From: Pohlia nutans
Taxonomy: Eukaryota; Streptophyta; Bryopsida; Bryales; Mniaceae
Length of the DNA: 64,000 nt
NCBI GenBank assembly: GCA_022496805.1
Contig: CM040088.1
Span: 25,465,501 to 25,529,500, forward strand
Direction: 5' to 3'
The notes below the pieces were generated by a model. It saw only the letters and a program-made list of their open reading frames with translations. It was not told the DNA's origin and searched no databases. The translations under genes and the position numbers were made by a program. Positions 36,598 to 48,528 of this stretch are shown here, piece by piece; the stretch's first letter is position 1, and the number at the start of each line of letters is the position of its first letter.

Positions 36598-37721
36598 GTT
36601 CATAAATTTTAAAGTTGGTTCATTTTTCATTTTATCATTGCTACATATTTTTTAAACGGTTTAATGTTAGCCTTTAGACAAAATGCACAATGTGCAAACC
36701 TAGTGCACAAAGTGTAGATCAAAATTGAAGACCGATCAGTAGACTGTATTGTGCACTACCCCTGAACACTAATTCCACTCAACGGATGACTTCAACTGCA
36801 ACATGATACAAGCACTATTGCAGTAACTTAGATGCGTACCTTTATTAGGAGGTGTCAGAGTGCGAGCTTGCGAGGCAAGACTCCAGGACGTAGTTCATAC
36901 GTATTGCATCCCATAATTCACGCTCACAATTGCAAGAGTCTCACCAAAACAATTGCCATTTGCTTGCGAATTGACATTGCGAGGTTCTACCACCACTCTT
37001 CAAGGAGACAAGGGCTATGTCCTCAATTGAAAGCTCATTGCAAAAGTACATGCAAAAGTTGGACTAAATACTCGCATTCTGACAACCCCCTATTGACTAA
37101 TTGTTGGAAAATTCAATATTTTATTGTTCAATTGACCCAACATTTCTTCTACTGTCCTCCTTGTCAGCTGATACTGTAGTACCATAGCTGGGTCGCCAAA
37201 AAACAATTAAAAAAAAACATAAAAAATGACACTAAAATGACACTAAAATGACATGTATGCAACCTTTGGTGTCAAAATGGCACCAAACTAGTCTGGCCCA
37301 GCTTTTTTGATGCAGGAGATGAGAATGAGCCCCAGGAGATGCACATGGCTGTTGTCAAGGGCATCCTCCCCCACCTGTTGAAGTATCCTTTGTATGGCAT
37401 ATACTATGTATAGGGGGAGGAGAACATAATTAGAGGTGAATTTAGAACTATCAGTTGTATTTTCAAAGTGGTATACTATGAAAATACAAAATTGTTCATA
37501 GGTAGGGGTCGTGAGCATCTCAAAAGAAAAATACTATGTGGTCTATGGCTCCGGTCCATCTTTTAACCACCCAAAATATATCTTAAAATCGACTCCTGAG
37601 AAGCACTTCCCAAACGAATGCAAAAATCAATCTTAATTGTTAATCTCATGTGATAATGTAGGAATTGCGCAACCACTGCTAAACAAATGTATTACCATCT
37701 CATTGAGAGTTTGAAAGTGCT
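36598..37721. other. Spacer without a recognised gene
   Basis: The left part (to about 36720) continues the old host repeat. The open frame at 36832-37179 shows no family motif and is treated as chance. Around 37182-37310 a short AT-rich unit lies between AGCTGGGTC and GGCCCAGCT, possibly a tiny element. Confidence 0.4.
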
Positions 37722-37725
37722 TTAA

Positions 37726-38267
37726 CCCCTAAAAGCCTGAGGGGTATTGGACAAAACATAGATGTGTTATAATATGTGCCTTCCATATGTTTGATGAAGT
37801 TTAGTTCAATAGAAAAAATGTAGGGCATCATCTCTACAAATTATCCGTACAGTCAAACTTCCAAAAATAACTTTAGATCTTTTATTAATGAATTCAAAAG
37901 CATTAACCTTTGAAAATTTGTATAAATTCTAATTTTCACTTTTAGAGTTTAAAATTTAGCATAATTGGTTAAATTTGGTTTATCTATTGTGAACTTCAAA
38001 AAAGCAAAAGAAATGATGGAGGGAACATCATTACTTTCCCCAAATAGCAAATTTTGTAACACTAAGACAATGTTGAAGTGATTCACTTTGAAAAATTCTC
38101 CCGGGTGGAGTTTAACTCGGATTGACATAATTCAAATTGGGTTGGAAAGTAGACTTGATGTAGTATTTAAAAATATTTTTATTTTAAAAAAAAAAATACT
38201 TTTTAATTCCGGGCAGCCCGTTAGATTCAGGCAGTGACCAGAAAATGGTCGTTTGGGCGTTTAGGGG
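37726..38267. mobile_element. TTAA-type element (CCCCTAAAAGCC ends)
   Basis: 542 bp between TTAA at 37722-37725 and 38268-38271; the right end is GGGCGTTTAGGGG. A decayed reverse copy is at about 56180-56720. Confidence 0.82.
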
Positions 38268-38503
38268 TTAATGGTCACCCATTTGCACAACTCATCTAAC
38301 CTTTTCACTTTTCATTCTCACGATGATGGAAAATTCAATACGAAGAAGCCAAAGTTAGGGTGGAATTGAGGAGGTTTTGCAAAGTTTAGACTTGGGTGTG
38401 GGTCAGAAAAAGGTATGTTTACCTTAGTGTGTATATTGTGAGTGTTGTCACCATTTGCACGATGGAGATTCAATCTTGAATTGCTTGGAATGACTTACTG
38501 TAA

Positions 38504-38737
38504 CCCTTAAAGGACGTACTAAGCCCCACGGGCTTACTTTTTCGGGGGGAGAATCTTGCTCATAACTTCTACTCCGTTGAACCAAATGTGGGTTTTTAAA
38601 TGCCAAAACAAACATATTTAAGGCATCTATACTTCTTACGAATAGAACCAAAGTAAATTAATAAGAGAATCATGATTAAAATGGAGTTTAAATGAGATTT
38701 TGGGTGTGGGAATTAGGAAAGCCATGTCCTTTAAGGG
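38504..38737. mobile_element. Short TTAA-type element
   Basis: 234 bp with ends CCCTTAAAGGACGTAC and TGTCCTTTAAGGG. The right flank is TTAA; the left flank has decayed to GTAA. Confidence 0.78.
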
Positions 38738-39202
38738 TTAAGAGAAATCATTCAACCGAGATTATTTACAGATTTTGTTCACTGCCGGAGGCGTGTGGTG
38801 ATATGCACAAGGGTAGCAAAGTGGGCACAAAGGATGATGCCAAGTACAAATTCACAGCTATATATATAAAGAACATCATCGTGTGCATCCACTACAAGCA
38901 AACCCGTGACTTTTCACTGACTGAAATCGAGGAAATTCTTGTCCTATATGACCAAAAGCACTCACCTACTCTGGAATGGCTCAAAATAGCAGTGAGAAGC
39001 GACCAGTTTCCTTGTAGTCATCCAATGATTGGACAGTTCTACACTCGATAAAGAATGAGTTTCTTCCGTATTCTTGAGGACCGAGTTCCGCAAGAGGAAC
39101 TCACAAACTGGGTTGCTGCTTTCCGTATGTGTGCAACAGCCTTTTCATCTTCTTGGCACCCTGTGCCTGCATTAGCAACAAGCAGAGTTCAGCTCAAACC
39201 CT
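38692..39202 (+). pseudogene. Degenerate open frame of unknown origin, one stop
   Basis: The frame is open from the right end of the preceding element to 39202 except for one TAA at 39049-39051. Text such as LTEIEEILVLYDQKHSPTLEWL and ILEDRVPQEELTNWVAAF looks protein-like, but I recognise no family. It could be a decayed transposon gene or an exon fragment. Confidence 0.35.
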
Positions 39203-39227
39203 AAACCCTAAACCCTAAACCCTAAAC
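39196..39227. repeat. Interstitial plant-type telomere repeat
   Basis: Four and a half tandem copies of AAACCCT (TTTAGGG on the other strand), an exact match to the common plant telomere unit. Confidence 0.92.
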
Positions 39228-40426
39228 TTTTTCTTGAAAATGAAAAACTTTAGCATTCTCTTACCGTGTCTTGTGCAAACATGCAAGCTGTTTGGTGAAA
39301 GATTTCAATAAGAGTCAGAGTTCAAGACTTGTGCTCCGAGAATGGAGGTGATTTGGGAAATGCAATTTGAAATTATCTCTACGAGGGGGGGTTATTTTTG
39401 CTGTAGTCTTTCTAAAATAGGGGAAATCACAATGGATTTCAATGACCTTGTTGGATTCTAAACTTCAATCCTATTTCCCATAGTCACAACTAAGGTACGG
39501 TGTTCTTCGTACAGTAATATGTATCCAACTTGAGTACACTATATACTCAGATATATTGAACACTTGTTGCATACACATTGTAAAGGAAGAAACTGTGTAA
39601 TTAGAAGCCCATATTCTACACTCACATGTTCATAAGGTTCTTTAGCCCTTCTCTGCAACACCTCAGAATTTCGGCCACTATTCTTGAATCACTCTAGCAA
39701 ATTCCGAATCATGCCAAGTCCACATCATTTTTAGCTAAAGGTTGCATGGTGAGACATTGTATTTAATGTTAAAGCATCTATAGTGCTACTGTTGAAAAAG
39801 GAAGGACTACACTAACTGCTAAAGAACCAAATTTAGCTCAACTAACTGCTAAAGTACCCAAATTTAGCTCAGTACACATACTCACGTACTGTGTGATTAT
39901 GCTAGCTATTCACTTGAATTGTATTCCTACTGTCTTGACACAAAAATTAGAAAGTTAGGTGGTACATTCTCCATACAAAGTTCTATATCTTTCGTTCTCC
40001 ATGAATTGGATTTCAGCCAATTCATTGGAAATTCGAACAGGTCTGGATGATTAATAATAAGAAGAAGCATTGACTGCCGGTACTAACTTGACCATGACTA
40101 AGCCTCCATCCGATTGACTAGCCCATCAAGAATTTAGGACCTAACAGATTTCTAACAATTTTCGTGCGCAGTCCGAATTTTCATGGGTGCGTACATTTTT
40201 CACACAGATTCTGTGCATGGATTCTGCATTCACTTTTTTCGTTATCTGACAAAATGCAAAATCCGTGCAATAAATGTACGCACCAATGAAAATTTGGACT
40301 TCGCATGGCAATCATCAAAAATCCGTGGGGTCTTAAATTCGTGATGAGTTACTTTGTATGCAATCAAGTGATTGTAGAAATGGATACACAGTTGCAAAGA
40401 AAGAAAAAGGGCGGTGCCGTGCTTAC
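39228..40426. other. Region that may hold the 3' end of the PRUNE-like gene
   Basis: The last exon I can support ends at 40427 with a GT donor, so at least one further exon is expected downstream on the minus strand. No segment here matched the C-terminal part of the family convincingly. Confidence 0.35.
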
Positions 40427-43400
40427 GGGATTCAGGTGATTGAGCCGACTCACGTGACGGTCTGGCGGGAGCAGAACGGCCGGGCAATTTGGTATACTTG
40501 AAGGAGCCGGAGCGTTGTTGCTTGAGGCGAGGTGAGTCCTCGTCCAAGCTGCTGCTGCTTGTTCCAGCCTCCGAGCCTGTCGACGTTTGGTCTTGGCTGT
40601 GGGTGAACACCGAGTCCTTGTCAGACTGTTCTTGCTCAGCCTCTTGTTGTATCTTCGCGTCAGCTCCTGCTATAACAACAGTCGAGGACATCATCATCTT
40701 TCTCCTTGCGAGTTGTTTGGCATCTCCATAGCTCCGAGTGATCAACTTGGAGACTTGCTCGTCGTCCTCCACGTCTCTTACTGCCCCAACATGCAATTCC
40801 GACAGTCAGAAATCAAACCCCCCGACACCATCATACCATAATTCTGCAAATACCTTGGTTCATTTAAGGAAGAATCACGGTATTCTGATTTCTTTGACAC
40901 ATATCCTCGCTCATCTTATGACCATATGATATACTTAAATACAAACGTAATAAAGAACATGACTAATTTTTTTTTAATAGAAAACCTTAAATACGTAGGA
41001 CTTCCTTTCACTACTATAATGTGACTAATATGTTAAATTAGGAGAAAATTCATTTTTGAATTTGAACTATATAGCACATTCCATCTATAACACCATGTAA
41101 TTTTAGTGATTTTCCAATATTTTTTTCATTTCCAAAAGGACATTTTGCAGAGAGTCCGGGAAGGGGTACCCATATCATAATTGGAGTCCCCTGCACTCAA
41201 GAATGACAATGTTGGTATTCGGCAAAATTTAGTAGTTACTGTTGAATACGTTGGGCAGTCAACACTGTTGACATAGAATGACTAGCATGGAAGGAGACAA
41301 AACCAAACTTGATGTTGTTGTCCTCACATTGATCAAAGAATCCGTTTCTTCCAAGTGATCCAGATCCAACCAACAGTGTGGTTGTGATTTCCGTGTCCCG
41401 CATTGATGCGAAATCGAGATTTTCAGTGTCCAAGAGAACCCCCGCCAACTGCCAAAAGTGACAAGAAAACTTGTGAACAAGACCTCAAGCCTGAGTGTTG
41501 TAAAATGACTCACCCCCAGAGCAAACTATTCAGACAGAAGCAAGAACCCTAGTACAGCATGCTTGGTTCCATTTATAGAATTGAAACTCAAAACCGAGAG
41601 TGAAAATGCTCTGATTCAAAAACTAACTAGGTACCCGTAGGTATTTGTCGTTGTATTTCGGTCACGAGTTGTGATTCTTACCAAGAGAGTCTTCATGTAG
41701 CGCGGTTCCAATAAGCATTTTGCTTCAGCTACCAGTTTCTCCCCCAAAAGTGTGCACACCGAACCCACCTACAAGTGCAAAGGTGGCTTTCATGGTCAAG
41801 CAATTGAGCAAACTTAGAATGCAGTTTGGACAAGCAGAAAATGGAATTCTCATGCCAGGGCCAACCAGGTTTTGGAGACGGCCTGCTGGCACACAAAATC
41901 TGATTTTGGAAATTATTGGAGTCTAGGAAAAAAAACAGTAAATTGTCAAGGTTTAGTTTGTCTTTGGCATGACTAGGAACTGACGAACTGCTAATTTGAA
42001 AAACTCAAGATAAATCTCAGAGTTTGGCTATTTTTTGGTGTAATCAAAACTGGTCGATCTGCCAAATGAATCAGTTCTAGCTTAACCCTAACTTGCATTG
42101 AGTCGAGAAAACTGAGAAGTTGTGCTCACCTCGTTCCTCGTTACAAGGACATCTTGCCCAATTGTTGAGAACTTGATGCGACCTGCTCCCACCATGCTTG
42201 CCAAATCCATCTACACAAGCGAATGCATTACGACCCAGCACAGAATCTCTAGTACCAGCATATATCTTGAGTTCTGACATTGCATAGACCCTTCTCCACA
42301 CTAAATGATTGCAAGAAATTTTCCTTCAAACGTGGTGAACTCTGTCGACATAATCATCCATTCTAAACATGCAAGAAACTTTTTTGTATGACCAACGTTT
42401 ACTCTCCAAGCAAATGAGAATAAGAAAAACTAGTGAAATTTTGATCAAGGCCAATCATGGGAAGTGGAAGTTTCAAATCATTCAAAGCCAATCATGGGAA
42501 ACTTGGGCAATTGATGCATACCTCATCTGCAAACAGCAACGCCGCAGGGTCGATGCCACAAGCGTCAAATAGCCAAGCCGCGTCCTTATGCTGGTGCATC
42601 TGGTGCCGCGGAATATCGATCATGGGAACTGCAGGCCATGATGTCTGGCTGGGTGCCGTGTTGTGGAGAAACCATGCATAGCACACGGCGGCCACCATGG
42701 AGCTTACTTCTGCCAACACCAAAGAGTTTTGTTATGAGTGACGGTACGTCGACCAAACCATTAACGGCAAGAGCGAAACGATTGAGGTCACAACCAGTGA
42801 TTTTTTTTTCCTTTTTTCGAGGGAGTCCCATGGGCGGTTTTTAAAAAATGGAAAGCATTTTTTTGGCGATTTAAAAAAAATAAAATTACTACAAGTATAT
42901 AGCTTTCTATAGAGTTCTTGGCTACTGTATACATACCAATGATAAGGGAAGATTAGAGTTAACCGAAAAGAAGAGAGAATACATGTTAGGTGAGGTGAGT
43001 CTGACCCGTATCTAAGGCATGCAATCAAACTGGCATGGTTTCCAAAGAATTCAAAATAGAATGGAGTGTGAACTAGTTTTGCTGTCACAAAGGAGGCAAA
43101 ATTGAGACTAAGGTGAGTTCACAGAGAGTCAAGGCTTGGAGGCAATGGCCCACATCCAATTTGAGATAATGACAAGGCATGTGACAAACTTGAGATATAA
43201 TTAGGTGAGTGGTTTGATTAGTTGTCTCTGACAACTTGGAGCTCATGTCTAAAATTGAAGTTGGAGGGTGTTGAGTTCACTATTTGATTTGATTTCTGTT
43301 ACACTCAAAGAGGACATAGACTCTGGTTTCCTAATATTTTGGGGGTCAGATCACCTGTTCTAATTTCGGTTAACTCAATTATGGCCATATACTCTACTCC

Positions 43401-45665
43401 TCTGTCCCATAATAAGCTTTCTCAACCCTCAAAATGAAAGAATTAACTAGTCCAATGGTGTGGACCCTGAGCTAGTAGGAGTAGTAGTTTGAGCAAACAT
43501 GAAGCTTATTATGGGTTATGGGACAGAGGGAGTAATTTTTACCCAATTTTTCTTATAGCAACATAGTAAGCCCATTTTTCAAATAGCAAATTGGCGATCA
43601 ATATAGCCACAACAAAATTCGCTGGTTAGTAACAACGCACCAATTTCAATCCCGGAGAGAACGACGTGGAAGCAATCGGAAGAGTCGGTGCCGGCACTAG
43701 TACTGAGGAGGCGCTTCTTCTGACTCCGTAGAAACTTGTTGAAGTGCTGAATCTCTCGGCATTTGAAGACGAACTTCAACGAGGAATTGCAGAGCGCAGC
43801 CACGTCGCCGATTGTTAGCGCCGCTTGTTGCTGCTGCAGCAAGGGAGGCGGATTATTCAGGTCCGAATTATCCAACGGGCTAGCCTCACTGGTAACACTT
43901 CGAAAGCTTCCATGGCAATCCTCAAAGCTCTCCCTGAAGCTCCCGTGATTGCTGCTGCTCGCGTCTTCAATCACCCGGAAACTCCCTGAGCAATCCCGGA
44001 AACTATCATCCACCATGTCGTCTTGGTGAATGCGGGATCTCCGAGTGTGAGGGATCACGGTGGTCGACGCATGGGAAGCGCAACCCCACGATGAATGCCG
44101 CATCGATGAAGTGTCCATGTTTGCAGCTTGGGGTGAGGGCTTAGGCTTGGGCGATGCCCATATCCACTTGAAGAGCCAGCTGCTCTTCTTCTGTGAGTGC
44201 TCCACCCCTGCATTACCCCCAGGTGCACTATGTTAAATTTGTGAAAGTATACGTGAATGCACAAATGGGGTATTAATTTGAACATAGCAGTCCACGATGA
44301 ATGCCGCATACAAACCCTAATATACAGGGGTTGTTAGAGGGGGTCATGAACGCAGATGATTCTTAGACATAATGTAGAGTGCAGCCCCGGGGCATTACCC
44401 TCTTGATGATGTCGGACTGTAGACCCATTTGTGATTCCGGGTTTCCGTGGCTCGAAGCTCTTGGCAAATCTTTGGTGCTGCGACACGATGAGATTGTTCA
44501 CTACTTGCTGCCTTGAGAGCTTCGGGTGGGTAGTACTGATTCCCAACGTCCGAAGCAGCCTTGACGCACGCGAGTCAGATTTGGAGCGTGGCGATGAGGG
44601 TAAGGACGCCGAGGGCGCCCTATGAGCCGGGGCTTCACTGTAATCTGAGCGCGTGGTCACTCGCGTCGATCCGCCCAGCACTACTACTGCGTCGTCGCAC
44701 TGTAATCGAATTCTGGGTTGAATCTGATTCAAGTTGGATTCAAGTTGCAGTTCCTCGGAGGGCGGCGGTGGGAGCGCATGCGGGGTGTTGGTCAGATTGA
44801 TGAGTATTGCAGCGTCGACGTTCGACAAACTGTGCTTTCTGGGTCTTCTTAACCGGCGCATTTCCTCGGCGTTCGGTTCTAGACTCGCCGGGTTGTTCGT
44901 GCCCTGCTGCCCGAGGAGAAACTCTTGGCTCACGGCGGACAGCTTCTTCGACCGGATGGGCGCGTGGGCGTCGTCGTCACCGTGCTTGGGATCTGCAGGC
45001 GCAAGATCCACCGGCATGCGCTTCGTGCGCCGCCGTGATTCGGCCCCTCGCGGCGCATCCCCGCATTCTTTGGGACTCGAAGAATTATTCAAATCCTCTT
45101 CCGCAGCAGGCTCACAATCTAAGCCTGGCGAAACTTCTGCAATTTCTAAGGGCTCGGCTTCTACATGATCATTCCTGGGTTTCAAGGGCAATTCCACGGG
45201 CTGATTCTCTCCCCGTTGCGGCGCCTTCGATTGATCAGCTCGACCACCCGTATGCCACGGCAAAGTAAAACGCACGAGCGACGCTGGAACCTGCAGCGAT
45301 GCGGGCTCTCAACACAGATATAGTTTGCAGCAGGAAGAATTGGGAATAATTACACAGTTATGATCTCTGATTTTTTATGTAATGCAATAGTCTTCTTCAA
45401 GTTGCGCCATCAGCCTTTCCTAATTAATTCTCTTCTTTCTTGCATGCAGCCAACTACGTTCTCGATCTCTGCAACTAAAAACTCTGTTTAAACACAAATT
45501 AATTGAATAGCCTACCAATTAATCGCTCACCCTGGAGCACCTTGGCATCGATCGTCCCGCTTGACAATTAGCCCGGTCATCTCTAGAGGCTCGGTAGTGA
45601 TCCCCAGCTGTTTCAACTTCGCAGAAGCTCTTCGCCTTCGCAGCTCTCCAGCTTCTGAATATCAT
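40427..45665 (-). CDS. PRUNE-like DHH/DHHA2 protein, probable pseudoenzyme; 3' end unresolved
   Basis: Exons: 45665-45531 (start exon, uncertain), 45290-44399, 44207-43641, 42709-42522, 42210-42130, 41768-41682, 41448-41328 and 40780-40427, all in phase. The first 380 residues or so are a long disordered region rich in Ser, Pro and charge. The DHH part includes VSSMVAAVCYAWFLHNT, VPMIDIPRHQMHQHKD, LFDACGIDPAALLFADE, VGSVCTLLGEKLV and LAGVLLDTENLDF, which fit the PRUNE/exopolyphosphatase family. The metal-binding Asp of DLDS is lost (IEVSS), the DHH motif reads GQD, and no DHR motif is found. Catalysis is therefore unlikely. From family memory, plant PRUNE-like proteins also lack these residues. 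The last exon is Ser-rich and ends at a GT donor. Confidence 0.75.
42956..43376. mobile_element. Nested element with GAGTTAACCGAAA ends
   Basis: 421 bp, GAGTTAACCGAAA against TTTCGGTTAACTC. The mannanase intron copy gives the empty site (GAAGATTATGGC). ATTA or a similar short sequence is duplicated. Relative at 5967-6497. Confidence 0.82.
43397..43532. mobile_element. Stowaway-like MITE
   Basis: 136 bp between TA (43395-43396) and TA (43533-43534). The inverted ends CTCCTCTGTCCCATAATAAG and CCCATAATAAGC-type are typical of plant Stowaway (Tc1/mariner-mobilised) MITEs. The mannanase intron keeps the empty site (ATACTCTATTTG). A solo right end of this kind is at about 48329-48346. Confidence 0.88.
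44218..44391 (-). mobile_element. Short element making up an intron of the PRUNE-like gene
   Basis: 174 bp between two copies of GGTAATGC (44210-44217 and 44392-44399). The tips CCCGGGGCTGCACT and CCCCAGGTGCACT resemble 12161-12573, whose 8-bp duplication is proven. The first duplicate contains the donor GT; the acceptor AG is the dinucleotide just after the second duplicate. It also holds an 18-bp copy of sequence found in the downstream exon (see findings). Confidence 0.65.
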
Positions 45666-48528
45666 CTGAACGAACTCGTTACAAAACAAAAATTGGACTG
45701 TGTTCCTGAATTACAACAGTAATTATGTGAGACCGTGGGAATTAACTTAAAACTCTATTTGCACTCTGAGTCTATAGCGAGCTGGCAACAGCAATGATCG
45801 AGTCTAGACAACTGGGAGAGAGCACAAGACCGGGGAGGCTTCAGGAGCTGCAAGTGCGCCACTGACGATCGATTAAGGGAAAATCTGAACCTTGGGGCAG
45901 AGTTAGAGCCAGCAGACTGACAAAATTTGGAAGAAAAGGAGAATCAAACTGCAAGGACAGCAAAAGCTAGCAAAAGCTAGACTGAAAGAGAGTCTAGGAA
46001 AAAAAGTCCTCGCTTGGTCAGAGCATGTCAGAGGACATATGTTGTTCAGCTAAGCGATTATCATCATCTTCTTCTCCTTCGTCTTCGTCGTCTTCGTCGT
46101 CCATGTCTGACATCTCCCACCTAATGCGTTGCATGACCGACGACGGCTCTGTCCTTCTCCTTCATTATTACGACTCTTCACGACTACCTGATGGACACCA
46201 AGCTCCTGTTCTCTGTTGAGCATCACCACCACGATGATGCTGGCCTGTGCTGCAAAGCGGGTATTCTGGAAAAAGCGGAAACAACCAGTCTCCGTCAAGT
46301 CCACGGTCTCTACATTACTTACTACTCGGCTGGGCTGCAGTGACTGACCTGAAGAAGCAGTGAGTGGAGGCCGCATGGAAGAAAAGCCTTTTCAAAGATG
46401 CAACCACAGTCAAGCTCATCTACAGTTCTCCCCTTCCTTAATTGACTGCACACGCACAGATCATGCATTCACCGCAACTCAGCAAGTGTTCCAATCGCTC
46501 TCATGGCTATTAGAAAGCTACAATGCCTAGCCTCTAGTGTGGACTAGGCAACTGTGTCATTCTCTTGTTGGATGGTCAAAGATAAGATAAAAATCAAAAT
46601 TAAATTAAAAAAACATAAAGAAAGTTCTTGGTCAAGAAACCCTTATACGCCGGCCAGGCCAAGATGGCTGGCTTTTTAATGTAACTCACTATTCAATTCC
46701 AACTACAAAATGGATGGTTTTCATTCAATTCCTTTCGTCGTTGCTCTTGTCACGAGCTCTTCAAGTAAAATTAAGGTCATTCAAGCTATTTTTGGATTTT
46801 ATATTGGGGTCTCAACTACAAAAATGAGTCGTAAAAACGATTTACCATGTAGTGTATTTTGGATTTTCCCTACTTAAACTAAATTTAGGCCATGAAAATG
46901 AGTTCTATTGCATTTTGAGCTTAACTATTAAAATGAAGCTTACCAAGTCTATTTCTACTCCACTTTGAATTTTTGGAAATCTCAGTTGAAAAATGAGTGT
47001 TTTACAAGTTCGGTGGTATTACCATGTTAATGAATTTTTCTAAATTTAGATACACTTATAGTTTTCATTTACCGTACTTTTTTTCATTGTAATTTACACC
47101 TTTGGTATAAAGAATGGGATTTTTGAGTATATTTTGTAATTGATATGAAGTTTTTCTACAATCACTTCAAAAAAATCATAGTAATATCAAATTTTCACCA
47201 AATGCATAAAAAAATCATGATTTGTAGTAGACACATGACTTCATCTAGTAAGAATATAAAATTGAATTCTTATCTTATTTTATAGTGGCAAAATTGAGTG
47301 TGTCATGTAAAGCATAATTCCACGGTCATAGGCGATGTTACTTGTTGTACAGTACAGTAGAACAGAATTGGGGTGGGAACAGAATACTGGTAGGGTCCCT
47401 CTACTGTGGTTGGTTTCAGTTTTGTGTATGAAAGGAATGGGATAGTGTATTGAGTTCTGAGCCCAAAGTTTAACAATACTTTATGGGGATGGCGGGTGTT
47501 TGGCTCTGTTTCGGTGTTTTTTAATATTGCACTGTGTTTGTTTTGCTTCAGCTGCACGTCTGCTAATATATACGGCGGCATATGTTGATATCTGTGCAGG
47601 AATCCTTGCTTTCATGGAGATTGTGTCATTCGATCACTTCAGTGGCGCCATATCCTGTGTCAATTTCCAAGAAAGCAAGATTACAGACATTGGTTGAGCG
47701 CGCATAAGATGATTTTTGTAATCATAAGATGATTTTGTGCTACGATTCCCAGAATGTCTGTGTTGAACAGTTCTAACATTGGCATCCTGTAATGACTTGA
47801 ATGAAAATACATTACTTCTTATATAAACAAGCGGCTAGTCGCGTAGTCTCTGCCTTAGTATTTATCCTAGATTTACTTTTATGTCTGTATTTATATTGTT
47901 CAGTCATGTAACTCCTTGAAAACAATGCGTTTGTGTAGTCTCTCCCTTGGTGGGGCAGAGACAATAAAATAAAACAAGCAGCTACGCTAAGAGGAGCTTT
48001 GACTAGAATAGAATGGGTGAAGGACGAAAATGCATTTCAGTGGAATTATGAATGGAATATATTTGCTATAGTGGTATTTAGCCCAAGAAAATGGGTGTTC
48101 CCACAATGCCTCTTCCCTATGATCTGAGCCAACAAAATAAAAGCATTGCACCAAGGGCATATATAAAGGAAATGTTGACCAACGTGTGGAGAGATATTTG
48201 ACCAACGTGTGTAGAGGTATTTGACCAACTTATAGAAAAGATGTTGTGTGCAGTAGTGGAAAATACCATGAACATCTCTACCTCCATTATGGCATCCGTT
48301 TATAGTAAGAGTAGTTTTCATGGTCTTTTATGGGACAGAGGGAGTAACTTTTGCAGTAAAATAGCTCGCAATGTCTCGCCAACCCCTATTGCTCTAGATA
48401 TATATATGACAAGCTCCTCTCCAAATATTTCCTAAGGTAAAGGGACCCAATTATGTTCCCAACCCCAATTTTGTTCCCTTCAAATTGTTCTTTTCAAGCT
48501 CCTTTCAAGCGCCAAATCCAAATGCATT
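45666..48528. other. Upstream region of the PRUNE-like gene and spacer
   Basis: No further gene was assigned. A TCATCT/TCGTCT-rich microsatellite lies at about 46060-46112. At 47843-47946 there is a block shared with 59593-59701. A 22-bp unit (TTGACCAACGTGTG) is repeated three times at about 48175-48240. A Stowaway-like right end is at about 48346. Confidence 0.45.
47843..47946. repeat. Dispersed block, second copy at 59593-59701 (reverse)
   Basis: About 105 bp that starts GTAGTCTCTGCC and ends GTAGTCTCTCCC, containing ATGTAACTCCTTGAAAACAA in both copies. Its nature is unknown. Confidence 0.7.

Larger units (their letters stand above)
42795..43624 (-). mobile_element. hAT-like MITE in a PRUNE-like intron, with two nested elements
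   Basis: Ends CAGCGAATTTTG and CAGTGATTTTTTTT (read inward). It is the same family as intron 1 of the mannanase (shared ATACCAATGATAAGGGAAGA and the TTGGCGAT/ATATAGCCACAA region). It contains 42956-43376 and 43397-43532. No convincing target duplication remains, so it is an older insertion into an existing intron. Confidence 0.8.

Noticed and set aside
36832..37179. 115-codon plus-strand frame
   Set aside because: No family motif, no conserved neighbours and repeat-rich surroundings; treated as chance.
44431..45268. Long plus-strand open frames opposite the PRUNE-like exon 2
   Set aside because: These are antisense shadows of a GC-rich exon. The minus strand has matching splice sites on both sides and in-phase neighbours.
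45531..45665. Alternative reading of the first PRUNE-like exon (frame containing TEPLEMTGLIVKRDD)
   Set aside because: It looks protein-like but has no ATG in a good place, and its phase does not fit the next exon. The frame starting MIFRSW joins in phase, although confidence in it is also low.
47490..47700. Possible short exon ending at 47697 (+)
   Set aside because: A plausible AG acceptor precedes a short frame, but no partner exon or family similarity was found.
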